A stretch of 64,000 nucleotides of DNA from positions 5,860,001 through 5,924,000 of the forward strand of contig NC_088922.1 of the NCBI RefSeq assembly GCF_038396675.1, read 5' to 3'. This stretch comes from Hydra vulgaris. Its lineage: Eukaryota; Cnidaria; Hydrozoa; Anthoathecata; Hydridae. The notes under the pieces were generated by a model. That model saw nothing but the letters and a program-made list of their open reading frames with translations, was not told where the DNA came from and did no database searches. Below, piece by piece: positions 50,712-61,150 of the stretch; the first letter of the stretch is position 1; the number at the start of each line of letters is the position of its first letter. Both the position numbers and the translations under genes were made by a program.

Positions 50712-51285
50712 TTAAAACTCAAATACATAAAATAATTAATACAAAATTATGTCACTGAGTGTATCAACATTTTTTTATTTTTTTTTTATTATCTTTTATT
50801 ATATTTTATTATTATTTTTATATTTATTTTATTATTACTTCTATGACGTTTGCTAATTTTTTTACGTTATTTCTATGAAGTTGACTAATTTATTTTTGTT
50901 ATTTCTATGGTGTATATTCATTTATTTACTTTTTATTTTTAAATCTTACTTTATATTTTTAATTTTTAAATAAATGATAATATCTTATTTATTTTTTCTT
51001 ATTCTGAAAAAATGATCTTACTCTTTCCTTAAAGTTTTATTCTTTAAGTTTTTCTTTAAATGATAAGGAATTGTTATCTATTTTACTTTTTTACTTTTTT
51101 TTTATTTTATAAATATTTGTTAACTATAGATATTTAAATATTACGGTTTTTGTAAATACGTGAGAATAGGGCTCGGTGATAAGGCTAAATTAGTCTTCTT
51201 CTTGCCCTGCCAATATTTATTTTTATTTATGTGCTTCGAAACTGTATGTATTATTTAACGGCAAAACAAAAAAAAAACAAAAAAA

Positions 51286-51681
51286 AGTTCAACAGTTCCA
51301 TATCCAGATTGCCTGTAAGCGCAACGAAGCCGGATGGACACTCCCTATTCTGCGCATAGCTCACAAACGAGTTTTTTGCAAAAAGTCTTGCTGTTTTCAA
51401 GTAAAACTTGCCATGGAAATCCTTTTTCTCAAAATATTTCTTTTAAATAGAAACTCACAGTTGTTTCTTTCTCGTTTAGTAGTTTTCTCCAAATTGCAAA
51501 TTCGGTCTTTTTGCGAATTGCAAACTTGGTCCCCACAGTCAATAACAAATAAATAAATCTTTAATTTATACGTTAATAGTTAAACGGAGCCGGCTCTTTT
51601 CAACTTCTAGATTTCCTTCTTCCCATCTAATTGGTGCAGGATCCACTGATAAACATCTTTCACAACTTTTTAAGAATGATT
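51286..51681. other. Spacer after LINE, no gene seen
   Basis: It has slightly higher GC at 51300-51380 (GCGCAACGAAGCCGGATGG) and a repeated AAATTGCAAA/GAATTGCAAA word near 51490-51520. Not assigned. Confidence 0.5.
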
Positions 51682-51726
51682 CAACGTCTTTTCTACAAAA
51701 TTAGAAAGTTTATAGAAAAGACGTTG
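51682..51726. repeat. 45-bp palindrome
   Basis: Arms CAACGTCTTTTCTA around a 17-bp AT-rich loop, directly adjoining the next palindrome. Confidence 0.9.
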
Positions 51727-51773
51727 TTATAACGGGATATTTTAAGTTAAGAAACTTAAAATAACCGTTATAA
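51727..51773. repeat. 47-bp palindrome
   Basis: TTATAACGGGATATTTTAAG with a 3-base centre and its reverse complement, one mismatch. Confidence 0.9.
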
Positions 51774-51820
51774 ATACAATACGCGTTACATCTATTATAT
51801 ATGTAGGTTACAGTTGTTAA

Positions 51821-51983
<163 letters not shown>

Positions 51984-52000
51984 ATTTTTATTTATTGTAT

Positions 52001-52160
52001 GCTCCTTTTTCGATTGAAGATTTAACAATATACTTCTGATATTTTTTAGTAATGTTCCTTTTTACCCTCTATTTAAATTCATGTTTAAATAGAGGGTAAA
52101 AAGGAACATTACTAAAAAATATCAGAAGTATATTGTTAAATCTTCAATCGAAAAAGGAGC
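52001..52160. repeat. 160-bp perfect palindrome at a LINE 3' end
   Basis: Arms 52001-52077 and 52084-52160 are exact reverse complements (77 bp each, GCTCCTTTTTCGATTGAAG at the outer end) with a 6-base TTCATG loop. The right arm merges with the minus-strand LINE C-terminus and 3' region, so the left arm is a folded-back copy of it. Confidence 0.97.
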
Positions 52161-52503
52161 TTTCGTTTTAAAGAAAAGTAGTTACTTTGATGAATAAAAT
52201 TCTTAGTTAAATTTTTTTTAACTATTTTATTTTATAAGAATGGTCCGGGATAATCAATACAAAATTTAAAAAGATTTGTTGGAAAAATGGCTGCCTAATA
52301 AAATTATCATTGCGTAAAATGTATTTATTTTTATCTTTTGATGAATACAAATTATGGAAAGAAATCGTGGACGAATTGGTTTTACATTTAAACATAAAAC
52401 AAAGAAGCTTAAAAATATTAGGCTTATATATATTAAAAACTTCGATTTTAAATAATGGAGGCTCGGCATGAGTTTAACGGTCTTTAAAATATGTAAAACG
52501 TGC
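52161..52503 (-). pseudogene. LINE ORF2 C-terminus, part split off by Tc1
   Basis: The minus strand reads THAEPLLFKIEVFNIYK (across a stop or change), then LLCFMFKCKTNS, FHNLYSSKDKNKY, YPGPFL and SLKRKLLF, the usual end of CR1-like ORF2. It continues the LINE whose RT lies at 54084-54905 on the other side of the Tc1 element. Confidence 0.75.
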
Positions 52504-52505
52504 TA

Positions 52506-54081
52506 CAGTACGCGCCAAACGAATAGCACATGCAATAATTTAGTAATAAAAATAGGTGTATGAACGTATTAAATTTAACACAATAATTCATGCATATTCA
52601 ACACAATTTAACACAAGAAATAAAACACACAAAAAGGACAATATTGTTTTCGTTTTTGTTTAAAACATGCAAAAACCGAAAAATGAATAAAATGAAAAAT
52701 GCATTATGTGCCAAACCAATAGCACACACACCATTTAAGCAGGTTTTAGAGATTACTGAGACGTAGAAATGTACCTAATAGTCAATCTTTTTACCTTTCT
52801 TCATAATAACCTGAATGCAATTCTTAGTAATAGGGGAAATGAGCGTTTCAAGCAAAGTTTGGGGAATTTTGTTCCATTACATCTGGATGGCCATTTTCAG
52901 TTCCGTAACGTTACTGTATTATTTTCCATTTGCATACACATGACAAGACAAGTAACTCCAAATATTTTCAACTAGATTCAAGTTGGGTGACAGCGCTGGA
53001 TGATCAAAAAACTGGATGTCATGTTCCGTTACAAACTCCATCACTATCTTTGCCGTATGTATTGATGCGATATCTTGCATAAAGACAAACATATGTCCAT
53101 AGTTGGCATGTCCATATTGTATTAAATAATCAGAGAGTGTAATAATATTGTTTTCAGCTGTTTGTTTCTAAGAACTTTAATTCAGATAATCCACCCTTTG
53201 AAAATGCACCCCAAATCATGACTTCAACACCACCATCATTTTGTCTAGACAAGAAAGTCTCCGGCTCTTTTCGTAAGTTATTCCAATAGTTTTGATATCC
53301 GTCTGGACCATCAAGATTAAATTTTTCGTCACCATATCAAATAATTGAGCCCCAATCAGATGGACAAGATAAATATTTGTTCGCATATGCCATACGCTTC
53401 TCCATTAGACGTTTCTGCATTGCCGGCGTTGACATACACTTTGCATACCTCAGATGTTTGGCTTCATTTAACGTTCTTTGTATCGTACACAATGACACAT
53501 CAATATCCAGCTGGGTCCTATTAAACGGGCACTACTGCCGGTGTTTGAAGCCACTTGTAATATGTAACATTTGTCACGATTGGTTAATTTTAAAGCACTT
53601 TGGTTGGAATTTGTTTTCAAATAGCAAACACGTATCAGGATCCTTCAAAATCTTCTCAATCACCTTCCGAATTTGCTGTACATTTTTCAATATCTAAGAC
53701 GTTGATACATTGGGAGCCCTGAATGCCTTAATCATAGCGACTTCTTTAGCATTTAACTTAGTTCCACGTCCCATAGAAGTCCTCCTCATTAATTCACATG
53801 TGATGGCACTTTGGTCTATGTTAATAAATATATCACTTAACTAGCGTTAGCAACTCGCCTGTTGCAGTTAAATGTTAAATGACTGGTATGTGTTATCCGT
53901 TTGTCACCAGAAAATATCATATGGTATAACATATTTTGACGCGGAAAAATATTTGGCGCTAAAAACAATATGTTCCTTATTACTTCTTTGATTATGACTA
54001 CTTTTAGATATTTTATTGTTTAAAACAGTATAAAATGAATAAAATATATTATATTTATCGCAATAAGTTTGGCGCGGACTC
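52506..54081 (-). mobile_element. Tc1-like element with IR/DR ends, inserted in a LINE
   Basis: The left end starts CAGTACGCGCCAAACGAATA. The reverse complement of the right end starts GAGTCCGCGCCAAACTTATT. TA flanks both (52504-52505, 54082-54083). Inner copies of the motif (GTGCCAAACCAATAGCAC at 52708; TTTGGCGCT at 53952) give an IR/DR arrangement. The minus-strand transposase (about 53790 to 52770) reads MGRGTKLNAKEVAMIKAF, MEKRMAYANKYLSCPSDWG, DEKFNLDGPDGYQNYW, GGVEVMIWGAFSKGGLSEL, GHMFVFMQDIASIHTAKIV and PNLNLVENIWSYLS. The Asp and Glu are 34 residues apart, so DD34E. Stops and frame changes (for example before GDEKF and around 53150) break it. It interrupts LINE ORF2 codons. Confidence 0.88.
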
Positions 54082-54083
54082 TA

Positions 54084-54905
54084 CATGCTTCTGCTGACAA
54101 TAAAGAGGTTTAAGTTTATTTTTATTTGAACTTCTCCAAGCAATGTTTGCATAGTTTATGTGATAATGAATAAATGAGTACCAAGATGTATTTATTTAAA
54201 ACATTTCTTGCTTTGTACAATATTCCTATACTTTTTGAAATTTTACTTGATAATTTTTTAACGTGATTTTTCCAAGTAAGATTTTCATTTATACAAACAT
54301 CAAGAAAGTTGGTTACTGTTACTTTTTTAATTTGTATATTGACAATAACAAGTTGAGGCACGTTAATTGGCAGTTTATGTTTTTTGATAAGAGGTTGGAA
54401 AAGAATCCTTTTAGTTACATCAATGTTAAGAAATAATTTGTTGATCTTAAACCAGCCAGATATTTTGATTAACTTTATGTTCACGTAATGAAAAAGTGTA
54501 GAAATGCTTTTGTGTGACATGAATAAATTAGTGTCGTCAGCAAACATAATTGTTATTAAATCCAAGGCTTTGTATCATTAATATAATTAATATGAATAAA
54601 GAAAAGAAGAGGTCCTAATATGGAACCTTCAGGAACTCCACATGTAAAATTTAACAAATTTGATAAAAATGTGTCATCAGCGTAAATAAATTGTTTACAA
54701 TTAGTTAAATAACTTTTTAACCATTTTAAGACATTGTCTGTTATACCATAATATTTTAATTTTTTTAAAAATTTTATAATCAATAGTATCAAACACTTTT
54801 GCTAAATCAATAAATATTCCTAATGTGAATTTAGAATTGTTAAATGAGTCTGATATGCTTCTTGTAAGCTGAATAATAGCATGCTCAGTTGAATTATTCA
54901 TCAGA
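54084..54905 (-). pseudogene. CR1-like LINE RT fragment, other part of the split LINE
   Basis: Read leftward: NNSTEHAIIQLTRSISDSFN, LGIFIDLAKVFDTIDY, YGITDNVLKWLKSYL, FTCGVPEGSILGPLLFF, TIMFADDTNLFMSH (catalytic FADD), INKLFLNIDVTKRILF, and NENLTWKNHVKKLSSKI. The last codons before the Tc1 insertion correspond to 'YCQQKHA'. The 5' end stops abruptly at 54905 against LTR-type sequence, as expected for a 5'-truncated LINE that landed in the older element. There are several frame changes. Confidence 0.82.
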
Positions 54906-56600
54906 CAAATTTTTATCAGATAAAGTGTTCGATCGACTCCTAAGTGAGGAAGATTATGAAACAACTTCACCTCAAGAAAAAAATTTGCCAAGGTGTCATT
55001 TTTCCTTCAAGAGTTTTGAGTATGTTGTTACGTTTCTAACGGACTTGGTTGCATTGTTTGTACACTCGCAATCCAAGCACATGACCATTGACACGTTTTG
55101 CCGGCAACTTTGAATACACGATATATTTTTTAAGAGCACTTGAACCCTGTAACTTGACGCTATGTTATTATTGACAATGATGTCATCAATAAATTAAAAT
55201 CCCAAATTGACACCTTTTTTCTGAAGATAATATTTTACTTAAGACTTTTGTCATTATTCTGGGTACCTCATTCAAACCAAAGTTTCCATAATGCTTTGTC
55301 AACACGAATCTGCAGATACGCTTTCTTTAAATCAATTATCTTAAGATTTTCTCCCAACTTTCTTCAGCTGCGAAGTTTGGTACTGAAAATATCGCCATCT
55401 GCAGTATGACTGGGTACAAAATGATTCAGCTCACAGTACTCCATCACCAGACGTACTTTTAATTTGTTATGTTGAATTACTGCCATCAACGGAATGGTGT
55501 AATTATATCTCTCTTCAAATGGTTTTAATCATCCCTGTGTTATCTATTCTCATATTTCCAGTGCGTACTCAGTTTTAACGTTTTCAGAGATGATTTGGTG
55601 CTTCCAGCAGCCATTTCCAAGACACGCTCCAACTGCCATTTTTGAAATCTGCTACGAAGTCTTTATCAATCAGTTTTTGAATAGGAGGCAAGGATACTTC
55701 ATTCATTTTTTCTTGAGAGACTGCATTAGCGCCAATTATTAGTTTTTCTACATTGAACATTATGGTTTCGCCGTCTCTTCTAACTTGGACACCTCCAAGC
55801 GGTTGTATTGCGTCCATACTAAGTAGCATTTAATGTTCGGGGACAACGTTGGCAACTAAGCATTTCAAACTGACGGTGGTATTATATATTGAAAGATCAA
55901 CAATAATCTGGTGTTTTACTTCAATTGACTTCCCATTCATCATGACAACCTTTTTTATGTTTACAATATCACGACTTAAAATTGATTTGGAGCATCCCGT
56001 GTCCAATAATGCTTTTATTTTTTTTCCATTGACACATACGCAAAGAGTTGGCGGTTTTAAATTTTGTGGGAAGCGGCTCGCATAAAAACGGGTTCCTTCC
56101 TTTAATTTTTTTTTTAAGTTTGTACACTTTTTATACCAGTGCTGGGCCAGGTGGTTGTTTATTCTACACACAAAGCACCGCTTTTTTTCAAATTTTTTGC
56201 AGTAGTTTTGACTGATATGTCCATCCTCGCCTCAATGGTAGCACATTATGGTCTTTTGTTTGCGTCCTTGAGGAACATGTCTTGAACTAATTGCAACACA
56301 ATTCACGCAACTATCAATACAAGATTCTTTGCGACGTAAGATTACCAAACTTCTTGATTTTTCAGCGACCTTGTACATCGACATAGTTGATAGGTAGATT
56401 GAGGATGCAGTTTGCAGCTGTTTTCTTGCTTTGTTAGGTAATCCGAGAGTAAATGTGCACCTTATCTACTCTTAGCTTACGTGAGATGATATTAGCTTGC
56501 TCAGCCTTGATAATTCTGCTAGATATACATCGACGGACTCGTTCTCTTTAAGACGGCGATTTACGAACTCTTCGTACGCTGTTGTATATATATAGTAATC
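54906..56600 (-). mobile_element. LTR-type retroelement relic (second copy)
   Basis: On the minus strand, from right to left: a gag end with two CCHC-like knuckles (about 56590-56110), a pepsin-type protease segment (near 56050-55850), a linker and reverse transcriptase (about 55830-55200), and a later pol part (55130-54910). The RT and linker resemble the plus-strand relic at 33-36 kb, so both belong to one family (Gypsy/BEL-related, clade unsure). It is broken, with several breaks and missing internal sequence. A LINE inserted at its left edge is younger. No LTRs were recognised. Confidence 0.65.
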
Positions 56601-57000
56601 GTAAACAATAAAAGCTGTTTTGTTAAATGATAATTTGTTTTAAAAAAATATTTTATATTGTTTTTTATAATTAAGAGTTTGTATTATTTTGTTTGTAAAT
56701 AAACTTTGTTGAAAATAAATATTTTTGTCTTGAAGTTATATTTTTTGTTAGCTTTTCTAATAATTATTACTTTGCTAATTGTAAACGAATATATTAATAA
56801 ATATACTTTTATCTTGAATTGTATTATTTCGGTAAAAGTAGTATAATTATATAAAGAAGTAATGTGGAATACACTTAACATGACCCATATTTTACGGGCC
56901 CGGATTAGCTAGTTATAAATTAACACATTAAATATAAAAAACACATTAAATGACTATTCAACTACTTTTTCTCTCTTTTTTTTTTTTACAGCTTCAATAA
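56601..57000. other. AT-rich spacer, no gene seen
   Basis: Lies between the LTR-type relic and the 3' end of the minus-strand LINE; a 65-codon frame (56684-56881) is low-complexity. Only AT-rich sequence and short poly-A/T runs were noticed. Confidence 0.5.
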
Positions 57001-57441
57001 ATATACACATCGTTACGTTACAACTACATGACATAATATAATGCAACGTAAAAAAAAATATATATAACAATATTACCACGTGTAACATATTATAATAAAA
57101 AAATGGTTTAACAAGTATAACTAATTATAACGTAAATTAATAAAAATAAAAACTAAGTATAAAGTAAATTAGTGTTTCTTATCATAAAAACTATCAGTAT
57201 TTTTTAAAAATAAAAGAATAAAAATAAGAAAAAAGAAAAGATAAGAAATTTTTTTGTTACTTCAGATATATACATGTTGTTGTAAAGGAAAACTCGTAGA
57301 AGTCTATGAAGACTAATCAACGAGTAACTCTTTAAATGGTTAAATAAATTCTATTTCATACTTATATATAGTCAAAAAGGGTTAAACAGTATACAGTCAG
57401 TGTTACACATAAATATTTTAGTATAAATTTTGTTGTTAAAT

Positions 57442-60400
57442 TTAATACATGTCAATATAATTGTTGATATTGAGTATGATGTGTTTTAATTTAAATTTCA
57501 AGTTGGCAAGATTATTTAATACTTTAAGTTCTATATTTTTTGATGTTATTTTGTTATATAGGTACGGACCCCGGTAGGAAATAGAAAACCGTGAGAACTT
57601 TGTTGTTCTTTTAGGCAGTGTGAAGTTGCCTGTTGCTCTTGTTATACATCTATTAAAGTTAACTTGAAAGAAGTTATCTAAAAAAAGGTATGGTACTAGT
57701 CCAAGTTTGTATTTAAGCATGAATCGTACAATTTGGTAGATGTTCATCTGATAAACATTTAGTGCATTCAAGGTTTTAAGTAAGGTTTCAGCATGGTTGA
57801 GTTTATCTTTATTATAAACTAATCCTGATGCATGTTTTTGACTTATATAAATAATAGTGTTCAATTTGGATTTGTGTGTACTTGCCTATGTAATATTAGC
57901 GTACGTAAGACTTTGGATGTAAGAAAAATAAAGCAATTTAAGACTTTGTGGGACAAAATAGGTTTAACTTTGCAGAGTATTCCAATATTTTTTGAAATTT
58001 TGGTGTTTATTGTACTTATATGGGCTCTCCAAGATATATTTTCGTCAATAAGGATCCCAAGAAATTTAGTTGTTTCTGCTCTTTTAATATTTACCTTATC
58101 TAATTTTAGTGAGGGAAGGATAGTTGGTATATTATTTTTTTATTTTTTGGTATGAAACAATATGTATTTTGTTTTTTCTATATTTAGTGATAACTTATTT
58201 AATTTTAACCATATATTTAATCTTTTAAGCTCTTTGTTCATAAAGGTCTTTGATTGAGTTTGAGGAATAAAATAAGTTTGTGTCATAATTAAACATAATT
58301 ACATCAAACTATCCGAGGCTTTTGTAAGGTCGTTAATATTAATAGAAGTTAATTGTTAATAGAAGAAACAGAAGAGTTCCAAGAATGGAACCTTGGGGAC
58401 ACCGCATTCAACTCTTAGTAGTTTTGAGTGTTTATAATTATCTGAAAAAAACACATTGTTGTCTGTTGCTAAGTTTAGTTTTTTATCCCATAGCTTTCCA
58501 TTTTTTTAAGTAAGATATTATGATTTACAATATCAAACGCTTTTGACAGGTCTATAAAGATGCCGAGAACATACTGTTTTTTATCAAAAGAATCACTTAT
58601 TTCATTAACCAGATCTAGGATTGAGTGTTCAATTGAATATTGTTTTTGGAAAACAAATTGCTTTTTATTTAGAATTTTATTTTAGATTAAATACTCATAC
58701 AATCTGTTATAGATTATTCTTTCGAGAAGCTTAGAAAAGGTAGGGAGCACCGAGATAGGTTTATAGTTATTAACTAAGAATGTTTCACCTGTTTTAAATA
58801 TTGGTACTACTTTAGCTACTTTAAGTTTGTCCGGTACAACTCCTGCTTTAATCAAAGACTTAAAAATTTCAAATATAGGTTTATTTATTGTTGTAAAGAC
58901 ATTTGCCAATACCCTACTACAGATATCATCTATACCTGCAGTTTTATTTAATTTTAAGGATTTAAGAGCAATATGAAGTTCTTGGTAGTTTAGTTCATGG
59001 TATTTTAGTTCGCTCTGGGTATCACTTGAATGAGTTATTAGGAGACTTAAAAAATCGTTGATTTTTTCAGCAATCGTATTTTTGTCACTGTACTCTGTAT
59101 TGTTAATGACGATTTGAGCAGGTAAGCTATTTGATTTAACTTTTTTGTTCCCAATTATTTCTTTTATAGTATTCCATGTTTTTTTAATGTCACCAGCTTC
59201 ATTTTTTATTTGGTTCGAGTAGTGATTTTTCTTCGATCTTTTTTTATTTTTTTAAATAAATTTTTGTATTGCTTGTAAGTATTTCGATTTTTTTTTATTC
59301 TACTTTTTAAATACTTGATGTAAAGTTTTTTTTTTTTTTTTTTTGAAGATTTTTATATACCACTCGTAATCCATGGACATTGAAAGTATTTTATTTATTT
59401 CTTAATTCTTGTTCTATAATTAAGGAGTAATTATCATAGTGCTTTAAGAATATTTCTATAAATCCATTATAGGCGGAGTTGGTATGCCCAAAGTTGCATT
59501 CTTGGTAAATCCTATCCCACCTTACTGCCGACAGTGAGTCTTTAAACTGTTGAATAGTAAAATTATTAATTTTTCGTTTATAGACTTTGATTTTAGAGTT
59601 ATTATTTTTTGCATCTTGAAAAAAGGAAAAGTATATCGGAAAGTGATCGAATATATCCGTTTTGATTACGCCTGCTTTTAATTAAAAATCATAAAATGAA
59701 TTAGTAAATATGTTGTCTATTGCAGTGATTGAATTAAATATAACCTGGGTTAAATTGTTTATTATAGGAAAGATGTAGTGTTGAAACATATCGTCAAAAA
59801 ATGTTTTGGTAACAGCATCTTCATTGTACGGTAGACAGTTTATATTTATGTCTCCAATACAGAATAATATTTTTTTATATCACCTTCAGGTGGTCTGAAA
59901 CAGGCGGACACCAGTATATTTTTTAATTTTTTGTTTATCATTTCAATTGCAAAGACCTCGCTATCGGCATCAGAAACCGAAAGATCGTCTCTAATTTTAG
60001 TAGTCAGATCATTATGAATATTTGTCATAATTCCACCTCCTCGTTTTGATTTAGTTTGATTTTCGGAATTAATAGGTTTAATTTATTCTGAATGATTCGT
60101 CAGAACACCAAGATTTATTATTTCAATTAAGCAAATCATACTGAACAAATAGTTACATTCTATAAGAAAATGTTTTACTTTGTCAATATTGTTAATTATG
60201 GTTCTTATATTTATGTGTATCACCGTAAGGTTATTATTTAATGACTTTAATTCATTTTTAAAAGTTACTAATTCAAAAAATCGAGAGTTATTATTATTTT
60301 CATTACAAAAATGCAAATCTGGATCGTAAGAGTGATGAAATCAAAGTTATTAGCCGATTTGAAAACATTAAAGTGTTGCGTTTCGTAATCTATTGTTTGT
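57442..60400 (-). pseudogene. LINE ORF2 (endonuclease and RT), broken
   Basis: Endonuclease pieces: LTVIHINIRTIINNIDKV, then VFAIEMINKKLKNILVSACF and RPPEGDIKKY. RT pieces: FEIFKSLIKAGVVPDKLKVA, VVPIFKTGETFLVNNYKPIS, LPTFSKLLERIIYNRLYEYL, then degraded palm segments around 58550-58380 (IFIDLSKAFDIVNH-like and VPQGSILG-like in shifted frames). A C-terminal open piece (57442-57864) has NALNVYQMNIYQIVRF and FSISYRGPYLYNKITSK. Many frame changes and stops are spread over the whole length, so this is a much older insertion than the 46.7-kb copy. Confidence 0.75.
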
Positions 60401-60489
60401 TTAGCCATTAGTTAAGATTAACTTTGCCTAAACTTAAGTAAAACTTTTTCTTAATTAGACTCAAAAATTTACTTATTTTCTAAATTCGC

Positions 60490-61127
60490 AACAAAAAATT
60501 TTATTAAATTTAACTGTTGGGTATTTACATTGGTTGTGAAGATATTTAACTTCTTCCCAAAGTTTCTTTCTCTGTTTCATCGTCTCTTTGGCAAAGTCTT
60601 CATTTATATATATTCCACTTCCTTTTAGGTTTTTAAGTGAACTTTAAATTTTAGTTTTATCTTGATAGTTTAAAAGTTTCACTACGATAGTTCTTGGTGT
60701 TTTTTCTTCTTTATACGACTTAACTGCGCCCGTTCCACAATAATTTCAGTTGAAATTTTAAGATTGTTAGTAAATATTTTTTTCACAGATTTCTCACAAT
60801 CACTCCAACTTTGTCCTGGTGAATCTTTCAGACCATCGACTATGTTGTTACGACGAGAGCGGCTTTCTAAGTATTTATATTGTTAATTTCAAGTGTTAAT
60901 TCTTCCTTTATTTTTTCTTCCTGAAAGTTGAGGCTTTCTTTCACATCGTTTAAGTCTTTTTCAATATTTCGCATATTAACTTTGTTTACATTTAATTCAT
61001 TTTCTATTTTGTCGAGTCTATCAGTAGTTATTTTTATATTTCCACTCACTGTTTGGTTGAAGTTCTTTTCTTGGTCTTTTAATAACCTTTCTGTTTCTTT
61101 AAGCAAAGTTCTTTTTTTCTTTTTCAA
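60490..61127 (-). pseudogene. LINE ORF1 protein, broken
   Basis: The open part (60867-61127) is a coiled coil: KKKKRTLLKETERLLKDQEK and VNMRNIEKDLNDVKESLNFQ, close to the ESLNF block of the plus-strand LINE ORF1. After frame changes, blocks like PRTIVVKLLNYQDKTKI and GSGIYINEDFAKETMKQRKK (60570-60720) match the C-terminal domain of the other copy. Confidence 0.75.
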
Positions 61128-61150
61128 ACTTGTTTGAAAAAACTATATAT

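Larger units (their letters stand above)
46740..51285 (+). mobile_element. CR1-like LINE, nearly full length
   Basis: Order: T-rich start, ORF1 (46836-47597), ORF2 (47669-50711), a T-rich 3' UTR, and a terminal hairpin-like stretch GGGCTCGGTGATAAGGC ... CTTCTTCTTGCCCTGCC near 51168-51213 before an A-rich tail at about 51263-51285. The CR1/L2-style 3' hairpin and the RT sequence put it in that group. The second minus-strand LINE at 57-61 kb has the same layout. Damage is light (about two frame shifts and three stops in ORF2), so insertion is fairly recent. Confidence 0.85.
57001..61150 (-). mobile_element. CR1-like LINE, full length but decayed
   Basis: Same layout as the plus-strand LINE at 46.7-51.3 kb but more mutated: ORF1 at 61127-60490, ORF2 at about 60400-57442, then a 3' UTR with a hairpin-forming segment (CTCGTTGATTAGTCTTCATA near 57290-57330 read on the minus strand). 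The 5' end is at about 61150. No target duplication was resolved. Confidence 0.75.

Noticed and set aside
53377-53697. 106-codon plus-strand Cys- and Phe-rich frame
   Set aside because: Antisense to the Tc1 transposase at 52.5-54.1 kb.
57832-58155. 107-codon plus-strand hydrophobic frame
   Set aside because: It is antisense to the RT region of the minus-strand LINE.
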